From the NCBI GenBank assembly GCA_037952775.1, contig JBANAY010000001.1:1364001-1428000 (forward strand): a DNA stretch of 64,000 bases. The letters run 5' to 3'. The notes below the pieces were generated by a model. It was not told where the DNA came from. It saw nothing but the letters and a program-made list of their open reading frames with translations, and ran no database searches. The DNA comes from Clonostachys chloroleuca (taxonomy: Eukaryota > Ascomycota > Sordariomycetes > Hypocreales > Bionectriaceae). Position 1 is the first letter of the stretch, and every line of letters starts with the position of its first letter. Both the position numbers and the translations under genes were made by a program. This document shows, in pieces, positions 1 to 9,399 of the stretch.

Positions 1-281
1 GTAATGACAGGCGTTAGTGTAGATATGAGCGAGAAGGATCTTGGTCTTGCTTTAGGCCAAGGATATCATATACCCAGCATTGCTGAAAGAAGGCAGAGTT
101 CAGTTTTGGGCGATTCATGAGCGGGGCATTGAAAAATTGGGTGTCAAAAATTGGGTGAACATCAGTTTTATTCCTCCTTGAGGGCCTTGAAACTCCAAAA
201 TAAATACACACACAGCCTAATGACTGGCTTCCCAGGTGCCTCCCATGATATCATTGTTTACCTAAACGCCATCATCCACGC

Positions 282-355
282 TTGAAGGGAAAGAAGAAAA
301 AAAAAGGGAAAGAAAAGGAGAAGAAATTGACAAAAGAAAAAGGATAAAAAAGTAA
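282..355 (+). repeat. Polypurine tract of about 70 nt
   Basis: This stretch is almost only A and G, with two or three pyrimidines, and holds runs of up to nine A. It lies just downstream of the minus-strand gene at 448-885. In that gene's transcript it would read as a pyrimidine-rich 3' region, possibly part of the 3' UTR or polyadenylation zone. No coding potential is seen. Confidence 0.6.
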
Positions 356-447
356 TGCTCCATCTCGACGAAAGCAGTCTTCAGCGATGAGCCAGAGTTG
401 AAGTTGTTGTCGCCCATTTCCTCGCCGTCATATTTGGGAGGATCGGC

Positions 448-885
448 TTAAGAAGACTTGCGCTCGGCCTCACGGTCGCGGCCTGGAAGCGCGTGGATGC
501 GGGCTCGGGAGGGCTCGCGGCCGTCCTGCCAGCTGTGCATCTTCTTCTTGCTGCCCCAGAAGAAACTCCAGTTGTCCTTGTTGTTCTTCTTGTGGTCGTG
601 GCCTGAGAGGCTGTGGATGCGGGCTGTCGACGGTGTTCCTCCTCTCATGCCGCTGTGTGTCTTCTTGTCGCCCCAGTGGTCGCCGGTTATGACGTAGATG
701 CGGTCTCCTCCATTGACCGAGCGTTCTTCTTCTTCGACCTCGTCGTCTCGTTGCACCATGGGCTCGGCGACGGATTCGATGGTGTCTGCTCGTGAGACAA
801 GCGCGGCAGTCTGATCGATGGGGGCGGCGACGGCGAGACCCAGGAGGAGGGCCGCTACCAGGCCGAGTTGGTTGACTGCGACCAT
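448..885 (-). CDS. Small secreted protein with two internal repeats
   Basis: This is a 145-residue open frame without introns. The first 20 or so residues are a clear signal peptide (hydrophobic core LGLVAALLLGLAVAA, then API). Residues 35-60 are acidic (DDEVEEEER). The mature half contains two imperfect copies of one unit, at about residues 69-98 and 105-136. Each has WG or FWG, then KK, HS, G, PS-ARIH, S/L-G and H/R-D. Charge changes from acidic to very basic along the chain, and there is no cysteine. The family is not recognised. Repeats after a signal peptide recall processed peptide precursors, but there are no KR or RR Kex2 sites between the copies and no RiPP-type partner genes nearby. 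It could be an effector-like or cell-wall-associated small protein. The start is the only Met before the signal peptide. Confidence 0.6.
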   Translation of the reverse strand: MVAVNQLGLVAALLLGLAVAAPIDQTAALVSRADTIESVAEPMVQRDDEVEEEERSVNGGDRIYVITGDHWGDKKTHSGMRGGTPSTARIHSLSGHDHKKNNKDNWSFFWGSKKKMHSWQDGREPSRARIHALPGRDREAERKSS

Positions 886-2327
886 TTGTGGTTATTCTTG
901 ATTGGTGACGGGGTAAAAGGTGTCTGCTGGGTCGTGGTGATGATAAAACTCGGTTCAGTCTGAATGCAGACGGTTGATGTAGGCGATGTCAGTGAGAATT
1001 GATTGATGCAAAGGTTAGGCGCGACAGAGCAGCGCGGCGCCGCATCAGCACACCAACTTATTTATTATCACAGGCAGCTTGACATGCTCCTTGGGCGAGC
1101 GGCAGGATTGACTGGCGGGCAGCTCCAAAGCCTGGATCCTTCGTCAATGCGCGGCTATTTTAAGCTCTCTCACCCCATCTTTAGCGGCACATCGCTGTCA
1201 GATTCGATTCCAGCCCTGCTGCCCGCCTATCATATCATCAAATTGCCTGGTTTACATTCGGCCATCAAAAAGCCACGATGCATCATCAAATCCAAACCTA
1301 ACCAGTCGGCCAGTCAATTTACCAGAAACACCAAGGCACCCAGTGAGCAGAGTTTGATCAATACTCTTTGTTCCTTGCGTTTAAACTCGCGCCTCAAACT
1401 CTCTTCTTGTACCGTGTCAGCGCGGCCCCACCATTGTCCATTTTGGGAGTATTACGAGAATCAACGCTGATCTGACTTCCAACTCAACCAACGCGCCAAG
1501 ATACGTCTTCCGCAGCATCCGACACAGATATTTGCCGTGTCAGTCTTTCAAAATATCAAGAATCAACATAGATAGTTCTCATTCAGCAATTAAAAAATAA
1601 GTAAGTAAGGTGGTGTAATGAAACCGGTGCCAAAGTAACACAGTAAATTTATGCCCGAGTTCAACCTCTATGTACGTGTGTAAATGAGAGCCAAATTATA
1701 ACTCCGCCTTAGCGCTCTGGTATTGAGAACCAAACAAATAAATTCTTGGTGCATCTTTTACCGAAAACCTCTTCACCAATCTTATTGCCTGTTCTTCAAG
1801 AAGACAATACTAGAGCTTTATTTCCCAACAAACGGTGGTTTGGGCTGATGTATAGGGTAGGCAGTCCATAAGTGAACAGCTATTTAAGGCCACAAGCCCC
1901 ACCTGGTTTAAGTTCATAGGGAAGCGGCAATACTCGGGAACATCACCAACAACCTGAACCTTCAAACAAGCCAACTCCACCACAACAATATTTGTCGAAA
2001 CATCGACAAAACACTACATATGCTGCGATACTTAGAGAATTGATTCAACGTTAACGTCAGTATACTATTACGGTTAGACCAAGACTAAAATAGAAATTAT
2101 CATGATGACTGCCTTAAATTTTGCTTTTCTCTAGTCGTGTTGCATCCACCAGCGCTTCTTCATCACACCACATCCAACTTCAAAACTTCGCTTTGTCAGC
2201 CCTCACAATTTTGACATTGATCGGGCAGTCTCTTGCTCCGTCCCAAATTTATTGACCTAAAGCCGCGATTAATTTACCCGATTCAGTTCAAAATCTACCC
2301 ATTTTACATCATCATGATCTAGCATCC
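886..2327. other. Intergenic, no gene supported
   Basis: About 1.4 kb between the small secreted gene, which reads away to the left, and the SDR region. A 155-codon plus-strand frame at 1003-1470 has no signal peptide, domain or family resemblance and is taken as chance. The stretch probably holds the promoter of the minus-strand secreted gene. Nothing else is recognised. Confidence 0.5.
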
Positions 2328-2474
2328 ATGCATCTCCACCAACTCCGCGGACTTGGTACTGCCGGCGGAGTTGCGATCGCTAGCGCAGGCTTCGCCCAAG
2401 CTGTGAATGCCGAGGATACGTTTCATCCAGATTCTGATTCGTCGCTACTAGTATCCAGAGATGCAATTTCGTAA
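2328..2474 (+). CDS. Possible remnant of a small secreted protein
   Basis: A 48-codon frame starts at ATG 2328 and has a signal-peptide-like start: His/Leu/Arg, then an Ala/Gly-rich hydrophobic stretch ending FAQAVNA. An acidic, serine-rich tail follows and ends at TAA 2472-2474. It is short and has no family. The part coding for its tail, from 2406 to about 2461, is partly duplicated at 2551-2611, where the second copy has stops. It may be exon 1 of a decayed gene, or chance. Confidence 0.25.
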   Translation: MHLHQLRGLGTAGGVAIASAGFAQAVNAEDTFHPDSDSSLLVSRDAIS

Positions 2475-2611
2475 ATGAGCAAATGGTTACCCCAGTCTTG
2501 GTTATCTTGAGTGCATGTATGCTTTGAACTCGGACCTCGATCAACTCAAGAATGCCGAGTACACGTCTACCTGAACTCTAATTCGTTGTTAGATTCTTAC
2601 CGAGATGAACC
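2406..2611 (+). repeat. Diverged direct duplication of about 57 bp
   Basis: The segment from 2406 to about 2461 and the segment from 2551 to about 2611 both begin AATGCCGAG and both end with CGAGATG or AGAGATG. They share most bases in between (ATTCGTCG or ATTCGTTG, CTACTA or TTAGAT). The copies are about 145 bp apart. The match is imperfect and was found by eye. Confidence 0.4.
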
Positions 2612-2700
2612 TCTCATCGCCATCCAACAAGCTATCCAGTCTCGGCAATTATGAGGAAGACTCCCTGGACTTCGGACATGGTGGATTTGCGAGGCAACTG

Positions 2701-2708
2701 TATAAATA
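2701..2708 (+). promoter_or_regulatory. TATA-like box upstream of the SDR gene
   Basis: TATAAATA lies 81-88 bp before the ATG at 2789, a plausible distance for a fungal core promoter with a short 5' leader. A shorter start candidate at 2758 is in another frame and has no homology. Confidence 0.45.
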
Positions 2709-2788
2709 ACAATGGGTCTACAGTTGATAGAGTCCCATCATCAAACACAGAAAACTCTTGAACTCAACCCCATCTTACTCAATTAACA

Positions 2789-3607
2789 ATGGCCCCTCGG
2801 TATATCAACAAGCTCCAGGATCAGCGTATCCTCATTATCGGAGCCTCGACAGGAATCGGTTTCGCTGTCGCCGAAGCAGCTATCGAGCACGGCGCACACG
2901 TCATCCTCAGCAGCTCAAAGCAGGAGAAAATCAACAATGCCCTCCAAAAGCTCGAGGCGCATATCAAGGAAAACCAACTCCCACCTCGCACCATCTCCGG
3001 AGCTGAGTGTGACTTGGCCAACGCTTCAACGCTCGAGGATAACATCAAGAACCTCCTGGAATTTGCCACCAAGGATGGCAAGATTGACCATGTTGTCTTC
3101 ACCGCTGCGGACGTCTACCAGATGCCTACCATAGAGAATGTCACGGTTGAGAGTTTATCCAAGGCCGGAATGGTCCGCGTCACCGGGGGCGTTATCCTTG
3201 CAAAGCATCTGCCCAAGTACATCAACCAGAGTGACAACAGCTCGCTCACTTTGACGGGTAGCACAACCTATATTCGCCCCAAGGCCGGATGGTCCGTCAT
3301 CAATGCTGCGAATAGCAGTATAGAGCCGTTTGCTCGGGCTCTGGCGGTAGACTTGCAGCCTATCCGTGTCAACTGTGTTCTACCGGGTTTCATCAAGACG
3401 GAGCTCTTTGACGGATTTCCAGAGGAGGCACGGCCATTCATGTTTGAGGCGATGAAGAAGGAGGCTCTTCTCGACAGAGTGGGCACTGCGGCTGAGACTG
3501 CGGAGGCATACCTGTATTTCATGAAGGCTGCTTTCACTACAGGAACAACAGCCATAGTTGACGGTGGAAGACTCGTCGCCAATAACCAGGAGGGCAGAAA
3601 GGCTTAA
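2789..3607 (+). CDS. Short-chain dehydrogenase/reductase with atypical active site
   Basis: A 272-residue intronless Rossmann-fold protein. The cofactor loop GASTGIG (residues 18-24) and the following basic/serine segment suggest NADP(H). CDLA at 74-77 matches the adenine-pocket region, TGST at 156-159 matches the catalytic-serine strand, and PIRVNCVLPG at 191-200 matches the PG motif after the active site. ATG 2789 is chosen because its context ACAATGGCC is good and the fold begins about 12 residues later. The usual Tyr-x3-Lys about 12 residues after the serine is missing; the aligned segment is GWSVINAANSS. A YIRPK at 161-165 fits the pattern by chance but sits only three residues after the serine. 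Fungi have a related clade with GWSVVASYATG-like segments, and here even that tyrosine position is alanine. Catalysis may be altered or lost. The substrate is unknown. Confidence 0.85.
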   Translation: MAPRYINKLQDQRILIIGASTGIGFAVAEAAIEHGAHVILSSSKQEKINNALQKLEAHIKENQLPPRTISGAECDLANASTLEDNIKNLLEFATKDGKIDHVVFTAADVYQMPTIENVTVESLSKAGMVRVTGGVILAKHLPKYINQSDNSSLTLTGSTTYIRPKAGWSVINAANSSIEPFARALAVDLQPIRVNCVLPGFIKTELFDGFPEEARPFMFEAMKKEALLDRVGTAAETAEAYLYFMKAAFTTGTTAIVDGGRLVANNQEGRKA

Positions 3608-3974
3608 GTTTTACTAGCTAGGTTTGTGGCCATAGTGTATATCCGTCAAGATATTGGTATCTTATGACAATACCGTGGCGCAATTACCTCTGTTCGATCC
3701 CGTCTGGATCTTTTTGCTTGAAATCTCTGATAACTTGTCTGGTCGCTTGACTCGATTAGCCTAGACTATACCCAGTATCTTACGATCTTGGTGGTGGATT
3801 ATAAATTGAGGTGGTCTTCAGTCAAATATACTTAGATAAACTATGTGCAGGTCTCAAATATATACAGAATTCCACAAAATATGTCCAGTGTAACTTATTT
3901 AAATGATTTTTTCGGGTTTCACTTCAAGTTCGAAATCAAGATTGGAAGACCAGCCTCCGAAGAGCTCATCAAGC

Positions 3975-4736
3975 TCACAAATAGCACTTGCTCGCGGCCA
4001 GAGTCCAGCCGGTAAGACGGTTCGCAACATCAGTGACATAGCAAGGCTCAGAAGAGTAGCCATTGTTGAGATTGGCGTAGTCAACCGAGCCACTGTTGTA
4101 CATACGAGCAGCCGCATAGAGAGCTCGGCTTCCAGTAGATCCAATGACCTTTGAGGTCTTGGCGAAAGTTTGCTTCAGGCCATCACCAGAGGAGGTGCCA
4201 GTGCTGCCATCCCGAATCATTTGCAGAACTCTGGCTTGGGAGCAAGGGTTAACACCAGCACAAGTGCCAGCGCCGTTGTGAGACTGCATCAAGCCTGGGT
4301 TGGTAACGCCGTTGTAGGTCGTGGGCACACGGACACAGCCCTTGCTCTCCTGCATCATGACGGCGAGGAGGAAGCGTTTGTCGATACCGGCCTCGCTGGA
4401 GACTGTGGTGAGGGCGCTCTTGATATAGCCGATCTCCGTCTCGGAGTTTTCAGCTCCCCATCCATTCCAGCCACAGGACTGGCGCATCAGAGCAGCGTTG
4501 GCGGTCCACATCTGGTCCCAAGTGCCCCAGAAGTCCATGTTGGGCCAGCCGGACGAGAAGTGGCCGCCATCTCCGGTATAGAAGACATACTTGTCAGAGA
4601 ATGTAGCAGCAATGCTCATATTATCTGACTCGGTAGCATTGGAGACCTCGATATCACGGGTATCGAGTGGCACAGCTGGAGCGGCTGTAGCAATCCCCGC
4701 GAAGAGGAGGGAGATAATAGCAGCGCTGGAAAGCAT
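3975..4736 (-). CDS. Secreted lysozyme-like protein (GH23/SLT-type)
   Basis: The coding frame opens at 4772, but the Met at 4736 is preferred because it directly starts a signal peptide (MLSSAAIISLLFAGIATAAP). This gives 253 residues. The likely catalytic glutamate is E130 in LLAVMMQESKG, followed by NPGLMQSHNG (compare G-L-M/Q-I in soluble lytic transglycosylases), a TGTSSGDGL segment, an AARMYNSG helix and YVTDVANRLTGW near the end. This order matches fungal secreted proteins with a transglycosylase SLT / lysozyme-like fold. Several cysteines (CGW, GC, TCAG, NPC, PCY, KCYL) suggest disulfides. The expected role is cleavage of peptidoglycan or another beta-1,4-linked aminosugar polymer outside the cell, perhaps against bacteria. 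Chitin-type substrates cannot be excluded. There are no introns. Confidence 0.75.
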   Translation of the reverse strand: MLSSAAIISLLFAGIATAAPAVPLDTRDIEVSNATESDNMSIAATFSDKYVFYTGDGGHFSSGWPNMDFWGTWDQMWTANAALMRQSCGWNGWGAENSETEIGYIKSALTTVSSEAGIDKRFLLAVMMQESKGCVRVPTTYNGVTNPGLMQSHNGAGTCAGVNPCSQARVLQMIRDGSTGTSSGDGLKQTFAKTSKVIGSTGSRALYAAARMYNSGSVDYANLNNGYSSEPCYVTDVANRLTGWTLAASKCYL

Positions 4737-4880
4737 CCTGATTCTTCTTATTGGTAGTTCAGTGATAGGCAAGGTGAAAAAAAGATTTAAGTTAAAATAG
4801 TGTAGAGAATTGATTGTGTGTTTTGCTGGAGATCTAAGTGGCTCTGACGGATGGTTTCCAAATTCATGGAGGACTGATCT

Positions 4881-4890
4881 CCTTTTATAC
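4881..4890 (-). promoter_or_regulatory. TATA box for the lysozyme-like gene
   Basis: On the minus strand this reads GTATAAAAGG, a near-perfect TATA box about 145-155 bp upstream of the chosen ATG at 4736. Confidence 0.5.
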
Positions 4891-4899
4891 TAATGACTT

Positions 4900-7800
4900 T
4901 GGTATATCATGATACTTGAAGCTCTTCTATGTCTTTGGAGTGTCAGTTATTTGGACCGTATGATCAATCACACGAAAATGCTACTGTCAGCCTCAAGAGG
5001 CAGCCTTCTCTCACCAGTGATACCTTCCTATAACCTACGAATGGTCATCGGACCAATTATACCTGTTAGACACCATCTGATGGAGTCTTTTACACGCGTC
5101 GGTCGAACGTTGTCTACAGTCAACCTGGCCTCCACGTGACGAGCATGTGGCGGCTACAGCCTTGAACCCTACCTTGACTGAGGTGGGCTCAAACACCTTC
5201 CCGAATGGAAAGATTACACAACGCCCATCACATCCGGCGATATCCCATATAGGAACCGGCATCGACTTACCGAAAAGCTTCATATCGGCTGACAGGTACC
5301 CTTGGATATATGGTAGGTGAGGGTTCGGATGAGCAGTTTTCCATGCACTTCACCTGGTTCGACGGAACGACTCCAAAAGGGAATCGCGATGATATGGGTT
5401 TCCGTCCTGATTAAACACTGGAACCTTGTACTTGCCATTCACGCTAATAATTAACTTATAATCAATTCCACTAATGGAATTGAATAAAAAAAATCAACTC
5501 CAGGTTCATCACAATATCCTACTTGAACGCTTAATTCGTGCGGTATCATCGGTTTTGATGTTGGTCCATCTCCTTGTCCCAGGCACCATCTTCGGATCGT
5601 CGCAACGTTGCAGATTAAACTGCACTTTACCAATCGGCAGGTGGTATTTCAAATATGGGACCCAGGGCAGCCGAGTCGTTTGGACATAAGGCAACCACTC
5701 CCAACTGCATCAAGAACATGCGATATAGGAGAGTGACCCTTTATCTTTACCGTGATTGCTACGTTCCTCTAGCTATCCTCACCATCGGGTGGTGTGTGAA
5801 CCCCTCTTTGCGATCCTACCGGTTTCCTATTCGAGCCAGCTTTTAATGAGAGGCATATTTCTGCGAGCTTTTCGGTAGGTGGCCATGCCCCAGGGCTGCA
5901 TCACGGAAAACCGAACAAAGAAGCTGGCGCGAATATGCCTCTTCTTGTGAGGCTTGCTGCTTTCTTCTTGCTTCGACTCCACGAGGCACAACGTCTCCTG
6001 GACTTTTCAAACTACTGAGCATGATTTTTCTGACTTGAATACCTTGTTGCCCTTCGTCTTGCGTGTCCGACTCGTAAATGCCCTCATTCCGACCCAACGC
6101 AATAGAAGCGGTCCAGATGCGTTAGAAGAAACCTATTTTGTATCTTGGACACGAAGTGTAAAGCAGGACTCGGGTTTTGGCATTATCTAAGGCAGGAGGG
6201 TTTTCCGACCTCGGAAACTGACCCGCCAAGTATAAAGCGGTAGGAGTGCCTGTCGATCATGGAAGATGCGAACCTAGGGCGGCCCCTGCGGACGCTCTGG
6301 TACAATATGAGCCCATAGCTACATTATTGCATATGCTCCAGATCTTCACTTCTTTGGTAAGCTCAGATCGATTGCCCCCCGGTTGAGTTAGAGTGAGATC
6401 AGGCGCCCAGACAAACTTGGGAAAGGAATCAAGAACCCAATTCTACCGATTCCCACTCCAAATAGAACTCGATTTTTGAGGTGTGGCATATTCTGGCTCC
6501 CTTCTTTCGTAGTGTTTCTTTGGCAAACAATTATTGTATCTTTACAACATCTACACTTACTAGATAGCTACTAGAGCAACATGTAATAAGTGGAGGGGAC
6601 TAGCACGACATGAAATGAGGTTGCCGAATTCGGTAGACAAGCGACAGATTGGACCCTCAATAGTGACTCGATAAACTTTACGCCATCAGACTTTTGTATT
6701 TATTCCTCTTGTGCGTAAACGGGGGAATGTTCTGAGCGACCTAGGTTAATCCGTTGGTAGAGTGTACGTTCACCCTCCACCAGTTATTTGATATCAATGG
6801 ACATATTAACGTGGAGATGTGAATTACACACTAGAATTTCTCTTAAGCCTATATCCGCTGAAAGAGGGTAAACTGAAAACCATAGTGTATTACGACCTGC
6901 ATCTATCAATAGCCTGCTCCCGATTCAATCCTCAGCTTCTTTGACGTCATCAACTAACTCCTCTGCTCCGAGCGCAATCATCAATTTCATCAACACCAGC
7001 CACATAGTACACAAATTTGCTCAGCAACCCATCTATTGAAGCTGTCCTCGATGGGGGTGGCGTTATGGACTAGATGTTAAGCCTGCGACCAATCTGTCAA
7101 ATCAGATTCCTGTCGGCTTGATAAATGTTGTGGTGGTCCAACACTGGTCATAATCTAGCGAGGCACGTGTCGTCTCTCAATTACCATCTTTTTCCGTGTA
7201 TATTGAATGCCGTTCTACCCACTAGACTGTGCAATGGCGGGGGACAAGTGTATTCCTCAAATAGTCCGACTAAACAATCGCGCCGATCTTCCGCAAATTT
7301 GCCCAAGACTGCCTCGACGAAGCTGTTGGGTGATAATCGGGCACCCACCCACCGGCCATCATTCCGTAGCTTGTATCTCCTCGGCGATTTCGCCATGAGC
7401 AGGCTGATAAATGAGAGCTTTTCGCCAATCACGGGTGGGTAAAATTGAATGTCATTTTGTTTAGTGGGAAAACGGGGCGGCGTCGTTTCCCAGTTCTCGG
7501 CGTTCGGTGTTCGGCGTCTGCTGGTCGACGATAACGCCAGCTTCTGACATCCCCGGCGGTTTGTCCCTTCATCCGGGATGGAACAAAACAGGTTTAGTAA
7601 TTTCATTACTGAATCATCCCTGCATTGATTATGCACACTTGCGGCTCCATCGATCCGAGTCGCAGAAGCTTAAGTGGAAGGTTATTTCCTTCTAGGCTCA
7701 CATCCCAGAAGGGAAGATTTTCCCGCCTGTGTGGACAACGAAAAAGAATAGGGTACTAGGGAAAGAAATGGGGAAACAAGTGGAGAGGATGAGAGCACAG

Positions 7801-7979
7801 AGGACTCCAAATTGCGAATTGGGGATATGATGAATCCTTGGTCAGTTCCTCTTCGATTACCCTCGTCATTGGGGGAATGCGTTTATGTGTAGTAATGCTT
7901 GTATTTTCAACCCTCTATCCGTCTATTCTAATGTATTTCTCTATACCGGTCTAATTATTTTCGTCTCTTCGTTTATTCA
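4900..7979. other. Gene-poor stretch with one decayed minus-strand frame
   Basis: About 3 kb without a supported gene. On the minus strand from about 5460 to 5035 a protein-like frame of about 140 codons is interrupted by one TGA at 5350-5352. Codons on both sides look compositionally coherent, but I do not recognise a family. The open frames at 5843-6097 and 7181-7636 (minus) have no domain or signal peptide. The rest, 6.2-7.9 kb, shows nothing I can name. Confidence 0.4.
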
Positions 7980-9128
7980 TTATGATGACGCCTGCTGTGC
8001 AGTGGAAGGCAGATCGATTTTGCTCTCTTCGTCTGACGTAACCGCCTTTGCTCGGCCCAGGATCCCCGGGCTTGCCTCATCAGCACCCATAGTAGACTCA
8101 GTAACCAAGTACATCCACCAAAAGTAAACGCCGCAGAACAGGCTCCCTCCAATTATGTTCCCCAGAAGGGCAGGGATCATACCTGAGGAGAATTAGTCAG
8201 TCTCGTGCCAAAGAAAAAAGAAGCTCGATTGAAACCTTGAAACGTACCCTTGTAAATGTACAGTCCGACGGTCAAGCCGGGGGTGCCCATCCAGATACCG
8301 AGCGGCATGAAGAACATGTTGGCTACGACGTGGTCGAACCCCAGAGCCACGAATGCGAAGATGGGCAGCCACATGCCGGCGATCTTGGAGACCATGTCCT
8401 TCGCCTGAGTGGCTAGGAAACAGGCCAAGCACACGAGCCAGTTGCATCCAATGGCACGGATGAAGATCTGGTGCCACTGAGGGTCCAGTTGCTTCTTGGT
8501 TGCGAATGCAATGACCTCGTCCTTGTAGATCTTGGCATCGAAAATTCCTCCATCTGGTTTTAGATGTTAGAGCTCATACTTCTTTAAGTGAATGCTTCGA
8601 GCTTCGCATATAGAAATGATTTTCAATGACTAGAACTTACATCCAACGATAATTGCCATTACAAAAAGCGAGCCGAGGAGGTTCCCAAAGAAGCAGAGGA
8701 ACCAGTGGAGCAACATTCTCCAAGCGGGGAGTCTTCTGTGAAGAACAGCCACAGCCGTAAACTGGAACGATCGAATTAGAACCGAGGATTGAAATACAAA
8801 TACTGATCATGAAAAGAAGACTCACCATGTTCGTTGAGGTAAACAGATCAGCACCCGTCAACACAATAACCACCAAACCCAGAGGGAAGACAAAAGCGCC
8901 AATCAGCTTGATCAGACCGGGGGCATTCTCCTGGAACCATGGTGCCGTCATGGCCGTCAACGAGACGGCACACCCGAAGCTAAGAATACATCCCGCGGAG
9001 ATGGCAGAGAGGAAAACCTTCTCAGGACGCAAGTGACCCTTCTGGACGCCGATGCGGCAGACGAGCTCGGCAGTTTGGGCTGGCGTGTAGGCCGCGGAAA
9101 CCGTGACCTCGGGAGTAAGGTTAGACAT
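7980..9128 (-). CDS. Formate/nitrite transporter (FNT family), four exons
   Basis: Exons are 9128-8826, 8761-8641, 8553-8248 and 8182-7980, all with GT-AG introns and matching phases, giving 310 residues. This is the usual length for the family. LTGADLFTS at residues 90-98 is the FNT signature. Six hydrophobic helices can be followed: around SAISAGCILSFGCAVSLT, LIGAFVFPLGLVVIVL, WFLCFFGNLLGSLFVMAII, a stretch around NWLVCLACFLA, LPIFAFVALGFDHVVANMFF, and LLGNIIGGSLFCGVYFWWMY. FGNLLGS and LGNIIGGS are the paired G-N-x-x-G half-helices of the pore. The protein should carry nitrite or formate across the plasma membrane; nitrite (NitA-like) is the common role in moulds. Paired GATA sites upstream fit nitrogen regulation. 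No nitrate reductase or nitrite reductase gene is in the window. Confidence 0.9.
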
Positions 9129-9338
9129 GGCGATGAGAAATGGAATGAAGACGAAGGTGAGCGGATTTTCGTAGGCTGTGGAGGCGAGCTATGGAGCTTT
9201 TATCTCGACTGATCTCCAGAGCTGGGGTATTACTCGGGGGAGCTCGGCGATGGGGGGGCTGCCACAAGCCAGAGGTCCACCCAGAACATGCCGAAATTCG
9301 TCGAGGCAGTAATGACGAGAAGGCGAGTGCTGTGAGAG

Positions 9339-9360
9339 CCTTATCTCGCCGATGATAAGG
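9339..9360 (-). promoter_or_regulatory. Inverted pair of GATA sites upstream of the FNT gene
   Basis: CCTTATC (9339-9345) and GATAAGG (9354-9360) form a perfect inverted repeat with an 8-bp spacer, 211-232 bp before the transporter ATG. A third GATAAA on the minus strand lies at 9199-9204. AreA/NIT2-type GATA factors bind HGATAR, and close paired sites upstream of nitrogen genes are a known arrangement. Function here is inferred. Confidence 0.55.
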
Positions 9361-9399
9361 TCGAATTTTGCAGCTTGGCGTCGAAAAATCGCGACACCT

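Noticed and set aside
448..885. Interpretation as a RiPP precursor of the ustiloxin type
   Set aside because: Copies are not separated by KR or RR sites, and no DUF3328-type oxidase, peptidase or tyrosinase lies nearby.
3670..3720. GTTCGATCCC with a downstream T run, resembling a tRNA 3' half
   Set aside because: No acceptor stem, anticodon arm or D-arm can be folded from the preceding bases.
7181..7636. 151-codon minus-strand frame
   Set aside because: There is no signal peptide, motif or family, and overlapping frames of similar quality lie on the other strand.
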